A stretch of DNA of 64,000 nt from Dehalococcoidales bacterium (lineage in GTDB: Bacteria > Chloroflexota > Dehalococcoidia > Dehalococcoidales > UBA2162). Below the pieces are notes generated by a model that saw only the letters and a list, made by a program, of their open reading frames with translations, had not been told where the DNA came from and made no database searches. This document shows, in pieces, positions 1 to 8,693 of the stretch (position 1 is the stretch's first letter; each line of letters opens with the position of its first letter). Location: the NCBI GenBank assembly GCA_030690265.1, contig JAUYHA010000071.1, positions 1 to 64,000 on the forward strand. Direction: 5' to 3'. The position numbers and the translations under genes are program-made.

Positions 1-153
1 TATCTTAGAACCCCCGCCATCACCTCTATCTCTGATTACAGGCTCTATCTTGATAACATCGGCTCCCCAATCAGCCAGATAGCAGGTAGCCGCTGGAGCA
101 GCATTGCCGTGCTCAAGAGAAACTATTTTTACTCCGTCAAGTACTCCCGCCAT
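1..153 (-). CDS. CaiB/BaiF-type CoA transferase (family III), N-terminus only
   Basis: Reading leftward from an ATG at 151-153 gives 51 codons, MAGVLDGVKIVSLEHGNAAP and onward, open to the window edge. This matches the N-terminus of the neighbouring CoA transferase (MAGVLDGIKVVSVE), including the ADWGADVIKIEP segment typical of family III CoA transferases, which move CoA between carboxylic acids. An AGGAGG site lies 6-7 bases before the ATG. It starts only 12 bases after the stop of the upstream paralogue, so the two are probably co-transcribed and may form a heteromeric or tandem pair. Substrate cannot be told from the fragment. Confidence 0.8.
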   Translation of the reverse strand, partial: MAGVLDGVKIVSLEHGNAAPAATCYLADWGADVIKIEPVIRDRGDGGGSKI

Positions 154-165
154 TCTGCCTCCTGG

Positions 166-1398
166 CTAGGGAATCACCCCCTCGTCTTTGAGGCTACCGA
201 TATCTTCCCAGCTATAGCCTGTCTCAAGTAGAATCTCTTCGGTGTGCTGCCCCAGCTCGGGAGCCGGCATTCTTACTGATGCCGGATTCTGACGGAAATT
301 GGTCGGGCTTGCCAGCACCTTCATCTGTCCTGCCGGGTGGTCCAGGTCAACAAAACAGTTGTTAGCCAGAGCCTGAGGGTCTTTGACCACCTCTTCAGGA
401 GTCTGAACTCGCGAATAGATTAAATGGTGTTCTTTACAACGCTTATCCCACTCGTCTAAAGTCCTGGAGGCGAAAATCTCATCCAGGATGTTAAGCAATT
501 CCACATGATTTTCTCTCCGCTTCTCCACATTGTTGAAGCGGGGGTCATTTTCCAGGTCCGGTCTTTCTAGAGCCTGACAGAAAGCAGGCCAGTAACGGTC
601 AGCCTGAATCAAAGAAAACTGAAGCCAGCGGTCATCTTTGGTTCGGTAGGCAGCATGTAATGGTTGCCAAGCGTAGGGACGGGCACTTTCACCTTCGTCC
701 CTGCCGCGGCTTTGCATTCCACTTAGTGCATTCTGAATTTCTCCAAGACTGCTCCACAAAGCAGTATGAAAAAGAGAACATTCCAGCTCCTGCCCCTTGC
801 CGGTTCTTTCCCTGTTGAACAGGGCGGCAGCAATACCGGCTACGGCATGGACTGAAGCGTTAATATCACCCATACCGGTAGGTGTCCGGGCCGGATAGTC
901 TCCCGGTTTTGTCACAGTATGCTGTATGCCGGGGCGAGCCCAGGATGCCACCCAGTGATAAGCCTCCTCGTCTTTATCCGGACCTTTTGACCCGTAGCCA
1001 GTAACCACGGCGTAAACAAGCTTTGGATTAATCTGGCAGAGGGTATCATAGTCCAGCCGGAGCTTCTTCAGTGAGATTATCTGATAGTTAGAAAGGAAAA
1101 CATCCGCTTTCTCAACAAGCTTGCAGAGGACATCCCTGCCGGCTTCCGTTTTCAGGTTTATCGCCAGACTTCTTTTATTTCTATTCAATATCTGCATCGA
1201 GGGGTTCACCTGAAAGCCAGCAACTTCTCTTGATGTTGAGACGCCCTCAATTCTCGTCGTTCCCCGGAACTGCTCTCCGGCCGGAGGCTCCACCTTGATA
1301 ACATCAGCTCCCCAATCCGCCATATAGGCGCTGACCAGCGGTCCTGCCCAGTGGACCTCCACGGAAACTACCTTTATACCATCAAGAACACCTGCCAA
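166..1398 (-). CDS. CaiB/BaiF family CoA transferase
   Basis: 410 residues, the usual length for family III CoA transferases, which act in the cytoplasm on acyl or aromatic acids. N-terminal ADWGADVIKVEPP and the later GMGDINAS segment (with the expected catalytic Asp) and GKGQELECSLF are family hallmarks. The start is TTG at 1396-1398, supported by AAGGAGGT seven bases upstream. It is the first gene of a pair: the next gene (1..153) begins 12 bases after its stop and shares its N-terminal sequence. Substrate unknown. Such pairs are common in sediment Dehalococcoidia thought to degrade organic acids, which is inference here. Confidence 0.88.
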   Translation of the reverse strand: MAGVLDGIKVVSVEVHWAGPLVSAYMADWGADVIKVEPPAGEQFRGTTRIEGVSTSREVAGFQVNPSMQILNRNKRSLAINLKTEAGRDVLCKLVEKADVFLSNYQIISLKKLRLDYDTLCQINPKLVYAVVTGYGSKGPDKDEEAYHWVASWARPGIQHTVTKPGDYPARTPTGMGDINASVHAVAGIAAALFNRERTGKGQELECSLFHTALWSSLGEIQNALSGMQSRGRDEGESARPYAWQPLHAAYRTKDDRWLQFSLIQADRYWPAFCQALERPDLENDPRFNNVEKRRENHVELLNILDEIFASRTLDEWDKRCKEHHLIYSRVQTPEEVVKDPQALANNCFVDLDHPAGQMKVLASPTNFRQNPASVRMPAPELGQHTEEILLETGYSWEDIGSLKDEGVIP

Positions 1399-1706
1399 TT
1401 CGCTACCTCCTTGCTATAGTTTGTTGATTTCCAGGGCTGTTGGACAAGTCTATTTAACACATATATTTGATTTTTGTCAATAATACCTTTGCTCCCAAAA
1501 GGCACAATAACCCGGAGAGAAAGGAAACTACTTAAAGGAAAGTAAGAAAAGATGAGGTGATTTAGACTTGGAGAAGCAAAATAATTACGTTAAAGACAAA
1601 CAAAAACCAGCCAGCCTTTTCTCCTCTACTCAAAAAATAAGCAAAGGCTCAGGTGGGTGGAGGGAAAAACAAGGAAGCGAATTTAAAACCAGAGGCGCTA
1701 TAAGCA

Positions 1707-1733
1707 TACATGGGCCGTATATCGGCCCATGTA
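1707..1733 (-). terminator. Perfect hairpin after the zinc-ribbon gene
   Basis: TACATGGGCC and GGCCCATGTA form a 10-bp perfect stem, extendable to 11 bp, with a 5-7 base loop, 16 bases beyond the stop of the minus-strand gene at 1750. No long T-run follows, so termination is likely but not certain. It could also protect the 3-prime end of the mRNA. Confidence 0.5.
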
Positions 1734-1749
1734 ACTTTCTAATGTCGCT

Positions 1750-2055
1750 CTAGTACCTTTTCGGTCTGACTTTGCGGTAGCAATCGCTACAGTAAACCGG
1801 CCTGTCACCACGGGGTTCAAAAGGAACCTCGGTCGGGTTACCGCACTCGGCACAGGTCACTGGAAACATCTGGCGCCTTAGCCCGCCGTAGCTGGTACCT
1901 CCGTAGCGTTCCGACTTTCTTGCCTCCCGGCATGAAGGACAGCGCTTGGGTTCATTGGTATAACCTTTGGAAGCAAAGAACTCCTGTTCCTCAACGGTGA
2001 AAGTGAAGGGAGCCCCACAATCAGAACACTGGATGGACTTATCCTGATAAGTCAT
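1750..2055 (-). CDS. Small zinc-ribbon protein with two CxxC-pair modules
   Basis: 101 residues when started at the ATG at 2053-2055, where GGAGG lies eight bases upstream. The longer TTG start in the ORF track begins upstream of this ribosome site and is rejected. Two modules are seen: CSDC with CPSC in the N-terminal half, and CAEC with CSDC near the C-terminus, each able to bind one zinc. The first resembles the probable zinc-ribbon domain found in small bacterial proteins of unknown role, often nucleic-acid associated. The gene stands alone between the CoA transferase and serA. Function not known. Confidence 0.8.
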   Translation of the reverse strand: MTYQDKSIQCSDCGAPFTFTVEEQEFFASKGYTNEPKRCPSCREARKSERYGGTSYGGLRRQMFPVTCAECGNPTEVPFEPRGDRPVYCSDCYRKVRPKRY

Positions 2056-2236
2056 TGGATGACCTCCTTTCTGCAAAATTTTTAGTTTGTTCGGTCATCC
2101 AATGCTTGAGCAATACAAAGTAGATTAAAAAGCCTGTGATAACCTAAACCAGAACTAGCAATTATATATTATTCTTTTAGGGACCGCTTTGTCAAGTATG
2201 ACACTTCCCAATGCCTCTAACCAGGATATCTCACCC

Positions 2237-3811
2237 CTACAGCTTCACCAGTTTGGCATTATAGATATCCGGGAGGGATAGTATCTGCTGCCGTTGTTCC
2301 TCGGGTAGAGGTTCGTCCAGGGCAAGCATCATCAATGCCTGTCCCCTGGGTTTGAGACGGCCCAGATGCATAGCACTGATGTTTATATTAGCATCACCTG
2401 TTATCTTGCCAACCGCCCCGATAAGCCCGGGACGGTCCAGGTGTTCGCTAAACAGGAAGTAACCCCCGCTGGGGACGATGTCAATCCAGTAGTCATTAAC
2501 CCGAACAATATGTGTTTCACCACGCAATACGGCAGCGGCCACAGTAGTAGAGCCGGTGCTGGTAGTAACTTCCACCGTAATAAGGCTGGCATAATTTTCA
2601 CAGATAGCCTGCTTTTGTTCCATTACACTCAGTCCACGCCGGACGGCTACCAGATCAGCATTAACCAGATTAACCCGTTCCTCACTCACATCCTCCAGCA
2701 ATCCTCCAATAACGGTAGCTTTGAGAACATTGGTATCGTAATTGGAAATCTCACCCTGATATTCAATCCGGATGGAGTTCATCTGTCCCTCAACCAGCTG
2801 GCAGGCTAACTTACCGGCTGTGGCAGCCGCCTTAATAAAGGGCGCCAGCTCAGATAGCGTCTCCGCTGAGATAAAAGAGGCATTTACCGCATAGCGGGCT
2901 GGCTGTCCCTTGAGCACGGCAATAACCTGCTCGGCGGCATCCACAGCCACCAGGGTTTGAGCTTCAGCGGTAGAAGCTCCCAGGTGAGGGGTAACAATAA
3001 TGTTATCCTCTTCAAAGAGTATGCTGCTGGTCAGAGGCTCCGTAGCAAAGACATCAATGGCAGCGCCAGCCACTCTTCCTTCCCTTATCGCCTTAACCAG
3101 GGCTTCTTCATCAATCAGCTCACCCCGGGCAGCATTAATGATTCGCACCGTTGGCTTGAGCAGAGCCAGTTCTTTAGCTCCAATTAGTCCCCTGGTCGAT
3201 TCGGTCAGAGGAACATGAAGGGTTATAAAGTCCGACTCTTTAAACAGTTTTTCCAGAGGAGCGAGTTCCAGCTGGAGATTGTGAGCGTAGTCAGCAGAGA
3301 CGAAGGGGTCATAAGCCAGGAGCTTCATCTCCATACCCCGGGCACGTCTGGCTACCTCAGAACCTACATTACCCAGACCAATGATACCCAGGGTTTTATT
3401 TCTCAATTCAATACCCGTGAAATCATTTCGCCGCCATACTCCGGATTTGAGCACGGCATTCGCCCGGGGTATGTGACGAGCCAGAGCCAGCATAAGGCCG
3501 ATAGTATGCTCAGCCGCCGAGATGGTATTACCGGTGGGAGCATTAACCACCACTATACCCCGCTGGGTAGCTGCCTCTATATTAATATTATCGACACCTA
3601 CGCCGGCCCGGGCGATGACCTGCAGCTTTTTGCCCGCCTCTATCACGTCAGCGGTCACCTGAGTCTGGCTGCGCACCACCAGGGCATCATAATCGCCGAC
3701 AATGGATATCAGTTCCTCTGGTTTTAAACCCGTTTTAACATCCACCTCAGCATGACTGCGAAGGATTTCTATCCCTTCCTCACCGATAGGGTCAGCAACT
3801 AAAACCTTCAT
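2237..3811 (-). CDS. serA: D-3-phosphoglycerate dehydrogenase
   Basis: 524 residues, the long type 1 form. It oxidises 3-phosphoglycerate with NAD to open serine synthesis. The Rossmann motif GIIGLGNVGSEVARR lies near residues 142-156. The substrate and catalytic segments NAARGELIDEEAL and VTPHLGASTAEAQ carry the expected Arg, Glu and His. A middle ASB-type domain follows, and the C-terminal ACT domain (SEHLDRPGLIGAVGKITG) is the usual serine-sensing site. ATG start with a GGAG site. It lies 35 bases downstream of a class V aminotransferase, so the pair may supply two successive steps of serine or glycine metabolism. Confidence 0.96.
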   Translation of the reverse strand: MKVLVADPIGEEGIEILRSHAEVDVKTGLKPEELISIVGDYDALVVRSQTQVTADVIEAGKKLQVIARAGVGVDNINIEAATQRGIVVVNAPTGNTISAAEHTIGLMLALARHIPRANAVLKSGVWRRNDFTGIELRNKTLGIIGLGNVGSEVARRARGMEMKLLAYDPFVSADYAHNLQLELAPLEKLFKESDFITLHVPLTESTRGLIGAKELALLKPTVRIINAARGELIDEEALVKAIREGRVAGAAIDVFATEPLTSSILFEEDNIIVTPHLGASTAEAQTLVAVDAAEQVIAVLKGQPARYAVNASFISAETLSELAPFIKAAATAGKLACQLVEGQMNSIRIEYQGEISNYDTNVLKATVIGGLLEDVSEERVNLVNADLVAVRRGLSVMEQKQAICENYASLITVEVTTSTGSTTVAAAVLRGETHIVRVNDYWIDIVPSGGYFLFSEHLDRPGLIGAVGKITGDANINISAMHLGRLKPRGQALMMLALDEPLPEEQRQQILSLPDIYNAKLVKL

Positions 3812-3846
3812 AAACTAATCTCCGGTATTTTCTCCTTTTCCGAAAG

Positions 3847-4941
3847 TTACTTCTCAGCTGCAAATCCAGCTCTGGGAAGGGCCGCTTTCAGAGCTGAGAG
3901 GACTTTTTCAATATTAGCCTCAGTTACCCAGCCCAGGTGCCCGATGCGGAATATTGCCTCTTCTAGCTTGCCCTGCCCACCAGCGAGAACAACCTGGTGT
4001 TCCTTCCTCAAAGCCCGCCGTAGCTCCCTCACATTAATCCCCTCCGGAACGGTAATCGCGGTAACTGTGTTCGAAGCATATTTCTCATCACCAAAAAGTG
4101 ATAGTCCAAGAGACTTTACTCCAGCACGAGCGGCTTTACTGACCCGGGCATGCCGGGCAAAAATATTGTCCAGGCCTTCCTTAAGCATCATATCCAAGGC
4201 TACATCCATAGCAAATACTACAGAAACGGCTGGTGTCCACGGTGTCTGTCCCCTCTCCAGAAAGCGCTTAGCCTGGGCAAAGTCCCAGTAATAGCGAGGC
4301 ATCTTGGCGCTGGCATGAGCTTTCCAGGCATCTGGACTGACACTGATAAAAGCCAGCCCGGGCGGTGCCATCCACCCCTTCTGCGAGCCGGAAATAGCGA
4401 TATCCAGATGCCATTCATCCACCGGGCACTTTATCGAGCCCAGACTGCTGATAGCGTCAACCACCAGCAGCTTATCAAAGCTCTTCACTACCGAGCTTAT
4501 TGCCGCCAGGTCATTGGTGATGCCGGTAGAAGTCTCATTGTGGGTTATCAACACCGCCTTGATTTTGGCATCTGCCTGAAGAGCCTTACGGATAGCATCC
4601 GGGTCAGCGGCTTTGCCCCATTCGAAATTCAGCGGGACTACCTCGGCGCCGTATATCCTGGCAATGGTAGCGAAACGGTCGCCGAAGGCACCGATAGATA
4701 CCGCCAGCACTTTATCTCCCGGTGATAGAGTGTTCACCACCGCCGCCTCCATACCACCGGTACCCGAACCGGTAAGCACATAAAGGTCGTTTTTAGTCAT
4801 GAAGACCTGCTTTAGCTTGGCAGTGACAGCATTTAATATCCCGATAAACTCCTCGCCCCGGTGGTCTACCATCTGCTTGGACATTGTCTGGAGGACTTCA
4901 GGGGGGCAGGGGGTGGGTCCCGGAATTCGTAACTCTACCAT
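3847..4941 (-). CDS. Class V aminotransferase (serine/alanine-glyoxylate type)
   Basis: 364 residues of a PLP enzyme of the serine-pyruvate / alanine-glyoxylate aminotransferase family. The PLP lysine is in SGSQKGWMAPPG, the cofactor Asp in VVDAISSLGS, and GSGTGGMEAAV binds the phosphate. The N-terminus RIPGPTPCPPEVLQ is typical. ATG start with AAGGAG six bases upstream. It is upstream of serA in the same orientation. In this setting it may replace SerC by transaminating 3-phosphohydroxypyruvate, or may use serine as donor to make hydroxypyruvate or glycine. The sequence does not decide between these. Confidence 0.9.
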   Translation of the reverse strand: MVELRIPGPTPCPPEVLQTMSKQMVDHRGEEFIGILNAVTAKLKQVFMTKNDLYVLTGSGTGGMEAAVVNTLSPGDKVLAVSIGAFGDRFATIARIYGAEVVPLNFEWGKAADPDAIRKALQADAKIKAVLITHNETSTGITNDLAAISSVVKSFDKLLVVDAISSLGSIKCPVDEWHLDIAISGSQKGWMAPPGLAFISVSPDAWKAHASAKMPRYYWDFAQAKRFLERGQTPWTPAVSVVFAMDVALDMMLKEGLDNIFARHARVSKAARAGVKSLGLSLFGDEKYASNTVTAITVPEGINVRELRRALRKEHQVVLAGGQGKLEEAIFRIGHLGWVTEANIEKVLSALKAALPRAGFAAEK

Positions 4942-4984
4942 TCTTGGCTCCTTTTCTACCTTATTCCATTTTCACATTATTTTA

Positions 4985-5223
4985 TCAGCATTTATTACTT
5001 TAGCAAAGCGCCGTTTATAGAATATTCATTAACCCATCCCCTTGACCCCCTTCTCTTAAAAAGGGAAGGGGGAGTGTAGATAAGAGAGGGGCTTTGCCCC
5101 TCTCTTGAATCCTCTTCCCCCTCTCCTTAAGAAGGAGAGGGGGATTAAGGGGGTGAGGTTAATAAGGAATCTCATTTAGCCGTTTCCACATCAGTATTTA
5201 TCACTTTAGCAAAGCGCCGTTTA
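4985..5223. repeat. 33-bp direct repeat (tyrS 3-prime end) flanking a GC-rich palindromic repeat
   Basis: The end of tyrS at 5191-5223 is repeated at 4985-5017 with two mismatches (shared core TTTAGCAAAGCGCCGTTTA). Between the copies lies a family E repeat (5031-5160): a hairpin AGAGAGGGG-CTTTG-CCCCTCTCT plus C-rich and G-rich arms ending in GGGGGTGAGG. The copy at 4985-5017 still encodes KRRFAKVIN on the minus strand, matching the TyrS C-terminus, so it is a displaced duplicate of the tyrS end. Confidence 0.85.
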
Positions 5224-6458
5224 CCTACTTGAATAACTGTACCACTCTGGACTGTTGAAGCGGGAACTAGACGACTAGTTACTACTTCACCAGCTAAAGT
5301 AGTCCCCGCCTGAGAAATTAACCTGTTTGCCTCGCTACGGCTTTCAGCCAGTCTTGTTTCGACCAATAGTCGGCTGACGTCAATGAATGCTCTACCAGCT
5401 TGTTCAGACGTTAGTTTATTAAATGATATGCGATATTCCTGTATGTTGTCTGGGAGCTCTCGACTTTGATGGACTTTCTCAAACCGTTCCTCAGCTTCAG
5501 TAGCTGCCTTCTGGTCATAGAGCTGGGCTACAATCTCCCTGGCCAGACGCTTTTTAAGCTCCATTGGATTTAGCGAAGTAACTCCCCCAGGACTAACCCG
5601 GACAGTTTTCAATGCAGCTTCCAATGACAGCCGGAATTGCTTTAGTTCCTCATCCGGCACGTCCGTAAGCAACTCAAAGTAGTCCATAATCAGTCCATCT
5701 CTACTAATAGACATTACCTTACCATATATCTCATCAGCTGGCTCGGCAACACCGATGTAGTTACCCAGGCTCTTGCTCATCTTCTGAGTGCCATCGGTGC
5801 CGACGAGGAGGGGCACCATAAAGATTTGCTGTGGGGGCTGGCCCAGCATAGATTGAAGCTCCCTGCCCACCAGCAGGTTAAACTTCTGGTCAGTCCCGCC
5901 GAACTCAACATCAGCCTCTATAGCCACCGAATCATAAGCCTGGAGCAGGGGGTAGAGCAGCTCGGTTATGGCGATGGGCTTTCCGGCACTGAATCTCTTG
6001 CTGAAATCATCCCGTGCCAGCAGTTGAGCCACAGTAAACTTACTGGTCAGCCGGATAACATCGCTCAGGTCGAACCTGCCATACCACTCGCTCTGCCACC
6101 GGACCTCCGTTTTCTCCTTATCAACTATCTTGAAGAACTGCTCCATATAGGTTTGGGCGTTAGCCTGCACCTGCTCCGCTGACAGCATCGGGCGGGTGAC
6201 CGAGGCACCGCTGGGGTCGCCAATCCGGGCTGTCCAGTCACCAACAATCAGCACAACCTGGTGCCCCAGCTCCTGGAACTGGCGCAGCTTTCTCAGGGCG
6301 ACCATATGCCCCAGGTGAATATCGGGAAAGCTGGGGTCAAAACCTTCCTTGAGACGCAGCTTCTTGCCTGAGCGAAGCAGCTTCATCATCTCTTCCCCAA
6401 CGATGATTTCAGCCACGCCTCTCTTGAGTAAATAGCCAGTATCCTGATTAATATCCAT
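5172..6458 (-). CDS. tyrS: Tyrosyl-tRNA synthetase
   Basis: 428 residues, class I synthetase attaching tyrosine to tRNA-Tyr. The HIGH-type motif appears as HLGH (PDIHLGHMVALRK) and the KMSKS loop is intact (QKMSKSLGNYIG). VEFGGTDQKFNLLVGRE is the usual segment of the tyrosine/tRNA-binding fold. The C-terminus forms an S4-type RNA-binding domain (RLLVETRLAESRSEANRLISQAG). ATG start, 21 bases after the ribF stop, so ribF-tyrS is probably one transcript. A 33-bp piece of its 3-prime end is duplicated downstream beyond a repeat element. Confidence 0.97.
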   Translation of the reverse strand: MDINQDTGYLLKRGVAEIIVGEEMMKLLRSGKKLRLKEGFDPSFPDIHLGHMVALRKLRQFQELGHQVVLIVGDWTARIGDPSGASVTRPMLSAEQVQANAQTYMEQFFKIVDKEKTEVRWQSEWYGRFDLSDVIRLTSKFTVAQLLARDDFSKRFSAGKPIAITELLYPLLQAYDSVAIEADVEFGGTDQKFNLLVGRELQSMLGQPPQQIFMVPLLVGTDGTQKMSKSLGNYIGVAEPADEIYGKVMSISRDGLIMDYFELLTDVPDEELKQFRLSLEAALKTVRVSPGGVTSLNPMELKKRLAREIVAQLYDQKAATEAEERFEKVHQSRELPDNIQEYRISFNKLTSEQAGRAFIDVSRLLVETRLAESRSEANRLISQAGTTLAGEVVTSRLVPASTVQSGTVIQVGKRRFAKVINTDVETAK

Positions 6459-6479
6459 ACCTGTCCTGAATAGTATATA

Positions 6480-7412
6480 CTATTTTTTAGCCTGGCTGTC
6501 CAATATGGCTTTCCCCTGTTTGACATCCTCGGCTATCTGTTTCTTCAGTTCCTCCACAGTGTCAAAACGCTTCTCATCCCGGAGGCGCTCCACGATGTCA
6601 ATTCTTAGCTGGCGTCCATACAGGTTACCCTGATAGTTAAGGAGATAAATCTCTACAGTCCGCCTGTGCTCACCAAAGGTAGGATTCCTACCGATATTGG
6701 TCACCGATTGATAAACTTTACCATCCAGATAAGCCCGGGTAGCATAAACACCTTCCGCCGGTATTGCCTGTCTGGAGTCTACCTCTAAATTAGCGGTCGG
6801 AAAACCAAGCTTCGCTCCCCGCCCTACCCCGGTGGTTACCTGTCCCTGAAGGCTGTAGGCACGTCCGGTCAAACTGATGACCTTTTTCATATCGCCTTCA
6901 GCCAGAGCCCGCCTGATGGCGGTACTGCTGACCACCATACCGTTCATCTCTTTCGGCGGGACCACGGTGAGAGTAAAGCCCATCTCCTTACCAAGCTGCC
7001 CCAGAGCGGCGACATCTCCCTCCCGCTTCCAGCCCAGAGCGAAATCAGTCCCAACGACGAGGCCATTCATCCTGAGATATTTTTGCAGTAATCCGAGGAA
7101 CTGGCGGGGATGATAACGGGCTAATTCCAGTGTAAAAGACAGGGACACAACAGCATCAACGCCTTCCTTTTTGAGCAGGCTGACCTTTTCGGTAAGACCG
7201 GTCAGGTAAGGCAGTTCACTTTGAGGCGACAGCACCTCCTTAGGATGCTGGCGGAAAGTTACCACTCCACAAAGCAGAGCCTGCCGCGCAGCTTCTTCCT
7301 TTAGCCGTGAAATCAGATATTTATGACCGAGGTGAACTCCATCAAAAATCCCGATGGTAAGAAGCATATCTTTTTGCGGCGAAAACTCACTCAGCTCTTC
7401 CTCTAGCGGCAT
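6480..7412 (-). CDS. ribF: Bifunctional riboflavin kinase / FAD synthetase
   Basis: 310 residues. It phosphorylates riboflavin to FMN and adenylates FMN to FAD. The N-terminal nucleotidyltransferase domain carries GIFDGVHLGHKYLI and the SSTAIRRALAEG segment. The C-terminal kinase domain has GRGAKLGFPTANL and TNIGRNPTFGE, both family hallmarks. Length is standard. First gene of a probable ribF-tyrS unit; upstream is a repeat-filled gap and no promoter is clear. Confidence 0.96.
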   Translation of the reverse strand: MPLEEELSEFSPQKDMLLTIGIFDGVHLGHKYLISRLKEEAARQALLCGVVTFRQHPKEVLSPQSELPYLTGLTEKVSLLKKEGVDAVVSLSFTLELARYHPRQFLGLLQKYLRMNGLVVGTDFALGWKREGDVAALGQLGKEMGFTLTVVPPKEMNGMVVSSTAIRRALAEGDMKKVISLTGRAYSLQGQVTTGVGRGAKLGFPTANLEVDSRQAIPAEGVYATRAYLDGKVYQSVTNIGRNPTFGEHRRTVEIYLLNYQGNLYGRQLRIDIVERLRDEKRFDTVEELKKQIAEDVKQGKAILDSQAKK

Positions 7413-7479
7413 GAATCTTTCCCCCGAACAACAATGCTATCAAGCCAGATATTAAATAGCCAACGCTTAAACAAAGATG

Positions 7480-7742
7480 GGCTGTCCGAAAATGTCATTC
7501 TGAGCACATTCGCTACGTTCACTCTGACCTCGGGACTTCGGCGTGAGCTCAGTCGAACGCTGAACTCGGTCTGAAGACGATAACCTGCTCCGAGCTTGTC
7601 GAGGCAAGTCGGAACGAGCTCAGTGTAAACTCCGCGAAGAATCTCGGGGAGTAGCGGGCATTACAAGCATACCCATCCACCGAGACCCTTCACTTCGTTC
7701 AGGGTGACACAATAATAAAGAAAGTGGTGTTTTCGGACCGCC
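7480..7742. mobile_element. MITE-like repeat with GGCTGTCCGAAAA inverted ends (family C)
   Basis: GGCTGTCCGAAAA at the left is mirrored by TTTTCGGACCGCC at the right (one mismatch in the overlap). The interior has no credible gene and is built of GAACGAGCTCAGTG-like and CATTCTGAG-like segments also seen at 15.6 and 29.1 kb. Similar ends occur at about 15957-16100 and at 47308-47326. The mobilising transposase is not in the window. Confidence 0.6.
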
Positions 7743-7858
7743 TCGTTTACCTCCTGGTTGAAACTCTTAGATACTAGCACAAGCCTATTTTCAGCGTCAA
7801 CCAGAACAGAAAGAGGCAAACTCTCAGCCGGCTTTTTGAGAATGCCTAACAATTCTTC
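7743..7858 (-). pseudogene. Possible gene remnant trapped between two repeats
   Basis: The 116 unique bases between the family C element and the CATTGCGAG repeat read on the minus strand as an open, coding-looking stretch (ILKKPAESLPLSVLVDAENR and onward to FNQEVNEA). The ORF in the track only gains its start and stop codons from the two flanking repeats. I do not recognise the family. It may be what is left of a gene broken by repeat insertion, or chance. Confidence 0.3.
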
Positions 7859-7980
7859 TGTCATTGCGAGCCATTCGCAGAAGGCTTCAGCCTTCAGTCC
7901 GAGCCTTCAGGCCGAGGCCCGAGTTCAGCGTTCGACTGAGCTCACGCCGAAGTCCCGAGGGCTTCGCCCTCGCAATGACA
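7859..7980. repeat. CATTGCGAG palindromic repeat (family A)
   Basis: Starts TGTCATTGCGAG and ends CTCGCAATGACA, a perfect 12-base inverted repeat. The same ends recur at 14190-14333, 25454-25543, 34002-34185, 45700-45783 and 61399-61533. It lies directly after the stop of the response regulator at 7989. Confidence 0.85.
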
Positions 7981-7988
7981 TATTGTTG

Positions 7989-8693
7989 CTAAACAATCTT
8001 TTTTTGAAAATAGTAGCCGACTCCGGATTCAGTTATGATGTATCTGGGCAGAGCCGGGTCTGGCTCCAGCTTCTGACGCAGGTGCGAAATGTAGATGCGG
8101 ACATAATCCAGGTCATCAGTATACTCCCAGCCCCACACTTTTTCCAGGAGTTCCCTGTGGGTAAAAATACGACCAGCCCCCTCCACAAGGAGAGCAAAAA
8201 GGCGGAACTCTTTGGGGGTCAGTTTTACCCGCTCCCCTTTCACCATGACCTTCCGCTCGGCGATGTCCACGGTAAGAAAGTCATCAGCGTAGGTAACTTC
8301 CCGTTTCACTTCCGCCGGTGGAGATAACTCAATACGGCGCAGTGTGGCTCGAACTCTAGCCACCAGCTCCCTGTTCCCCAGTGGCTTAAAAAGGTAGTCA
8401 TCGGCTCCGTAATCGAGCCCGCGGACTATATCTTCCTCAGCCTTCTGCTTACCCGTGAGCAAAATAACGGGCACATCAGAAAGTTCACGGATGCGCCGGC
8501 AGGTCTGCCAGCCATCCATTCCAGGCATAGCCACATCCAGAAGGACGATATCCGGCTTTTCTTTGAACAGAAGCTTCAGACCCTCCTGACCGCCAGCCGC
8601 CTTGAACACCTCCAGCCCCTGCCGACTCAGAACCCGCTCAACCAGCCTGAGAAAGACGGCATCGTCATCAATTGCAAGCACTTTCTTAGTCAC
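7989..8693 (-). CDS. OmpR/PhoB-family response regulator
   Basis: 234 residues from a GTG at 8691-8693, giving MTKKVLAIDDDAV. An ATG at 8705 or the track start at 8750 are alternatives, but the GTG has a GAGGT site and an eight-base overlap with the preceding stop (GTGACTAA). The receiver domain (about 1-120) has the acidic DDD pocket, phospho-accepting Asp in DIVLLDVAMPG and Lys in LFKPLG. The C-terminal winged helix (about 140-232) carries RVKLTPKEFRLFALL and VRIYISHLRQKLEP. Third gene of a kinase-receiver-regulator operon; probably the DNA-binding output. Target genes unknown. Confidence 0.93.
   Translation of the reverse strand: MTKKVLAIDDDAVFLRLVERVLSRQGLEVFKAAGGQEGLKLLFKEKPDIVLLDVAMPGMDGWQTCRRIRELSDVPVILLTGKQKAEEDIVRGLDYGADDYLFKPLGNRELVARVRATLRRIELSPPAEVKREVTYADDFLTVDIAERKVMVKGERVKLTPKEFRLFALLVEGAGRIFTHRELLEKVWGWEYTDDLDYVRIYISHLRQKLEPDPALPRYIITESGVGYYFQKKIV

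Noticed and set aside
1568-1753. 61-codon plus ORF (TTG start)
   Set aside because: Low-complexity polar peptide, runs through the terminator hairpin of the opposite gene and ends inside it. No second support for coding.
4150-4725. 191-codon plus ORF
   Set aside because: Antisense shadow of the class V aminotransferase.
7758-8327. 189-codon plus ORF
   Set aside because: Its first part is repeat sequence and the rest is antisense to the response regulator at 7989.
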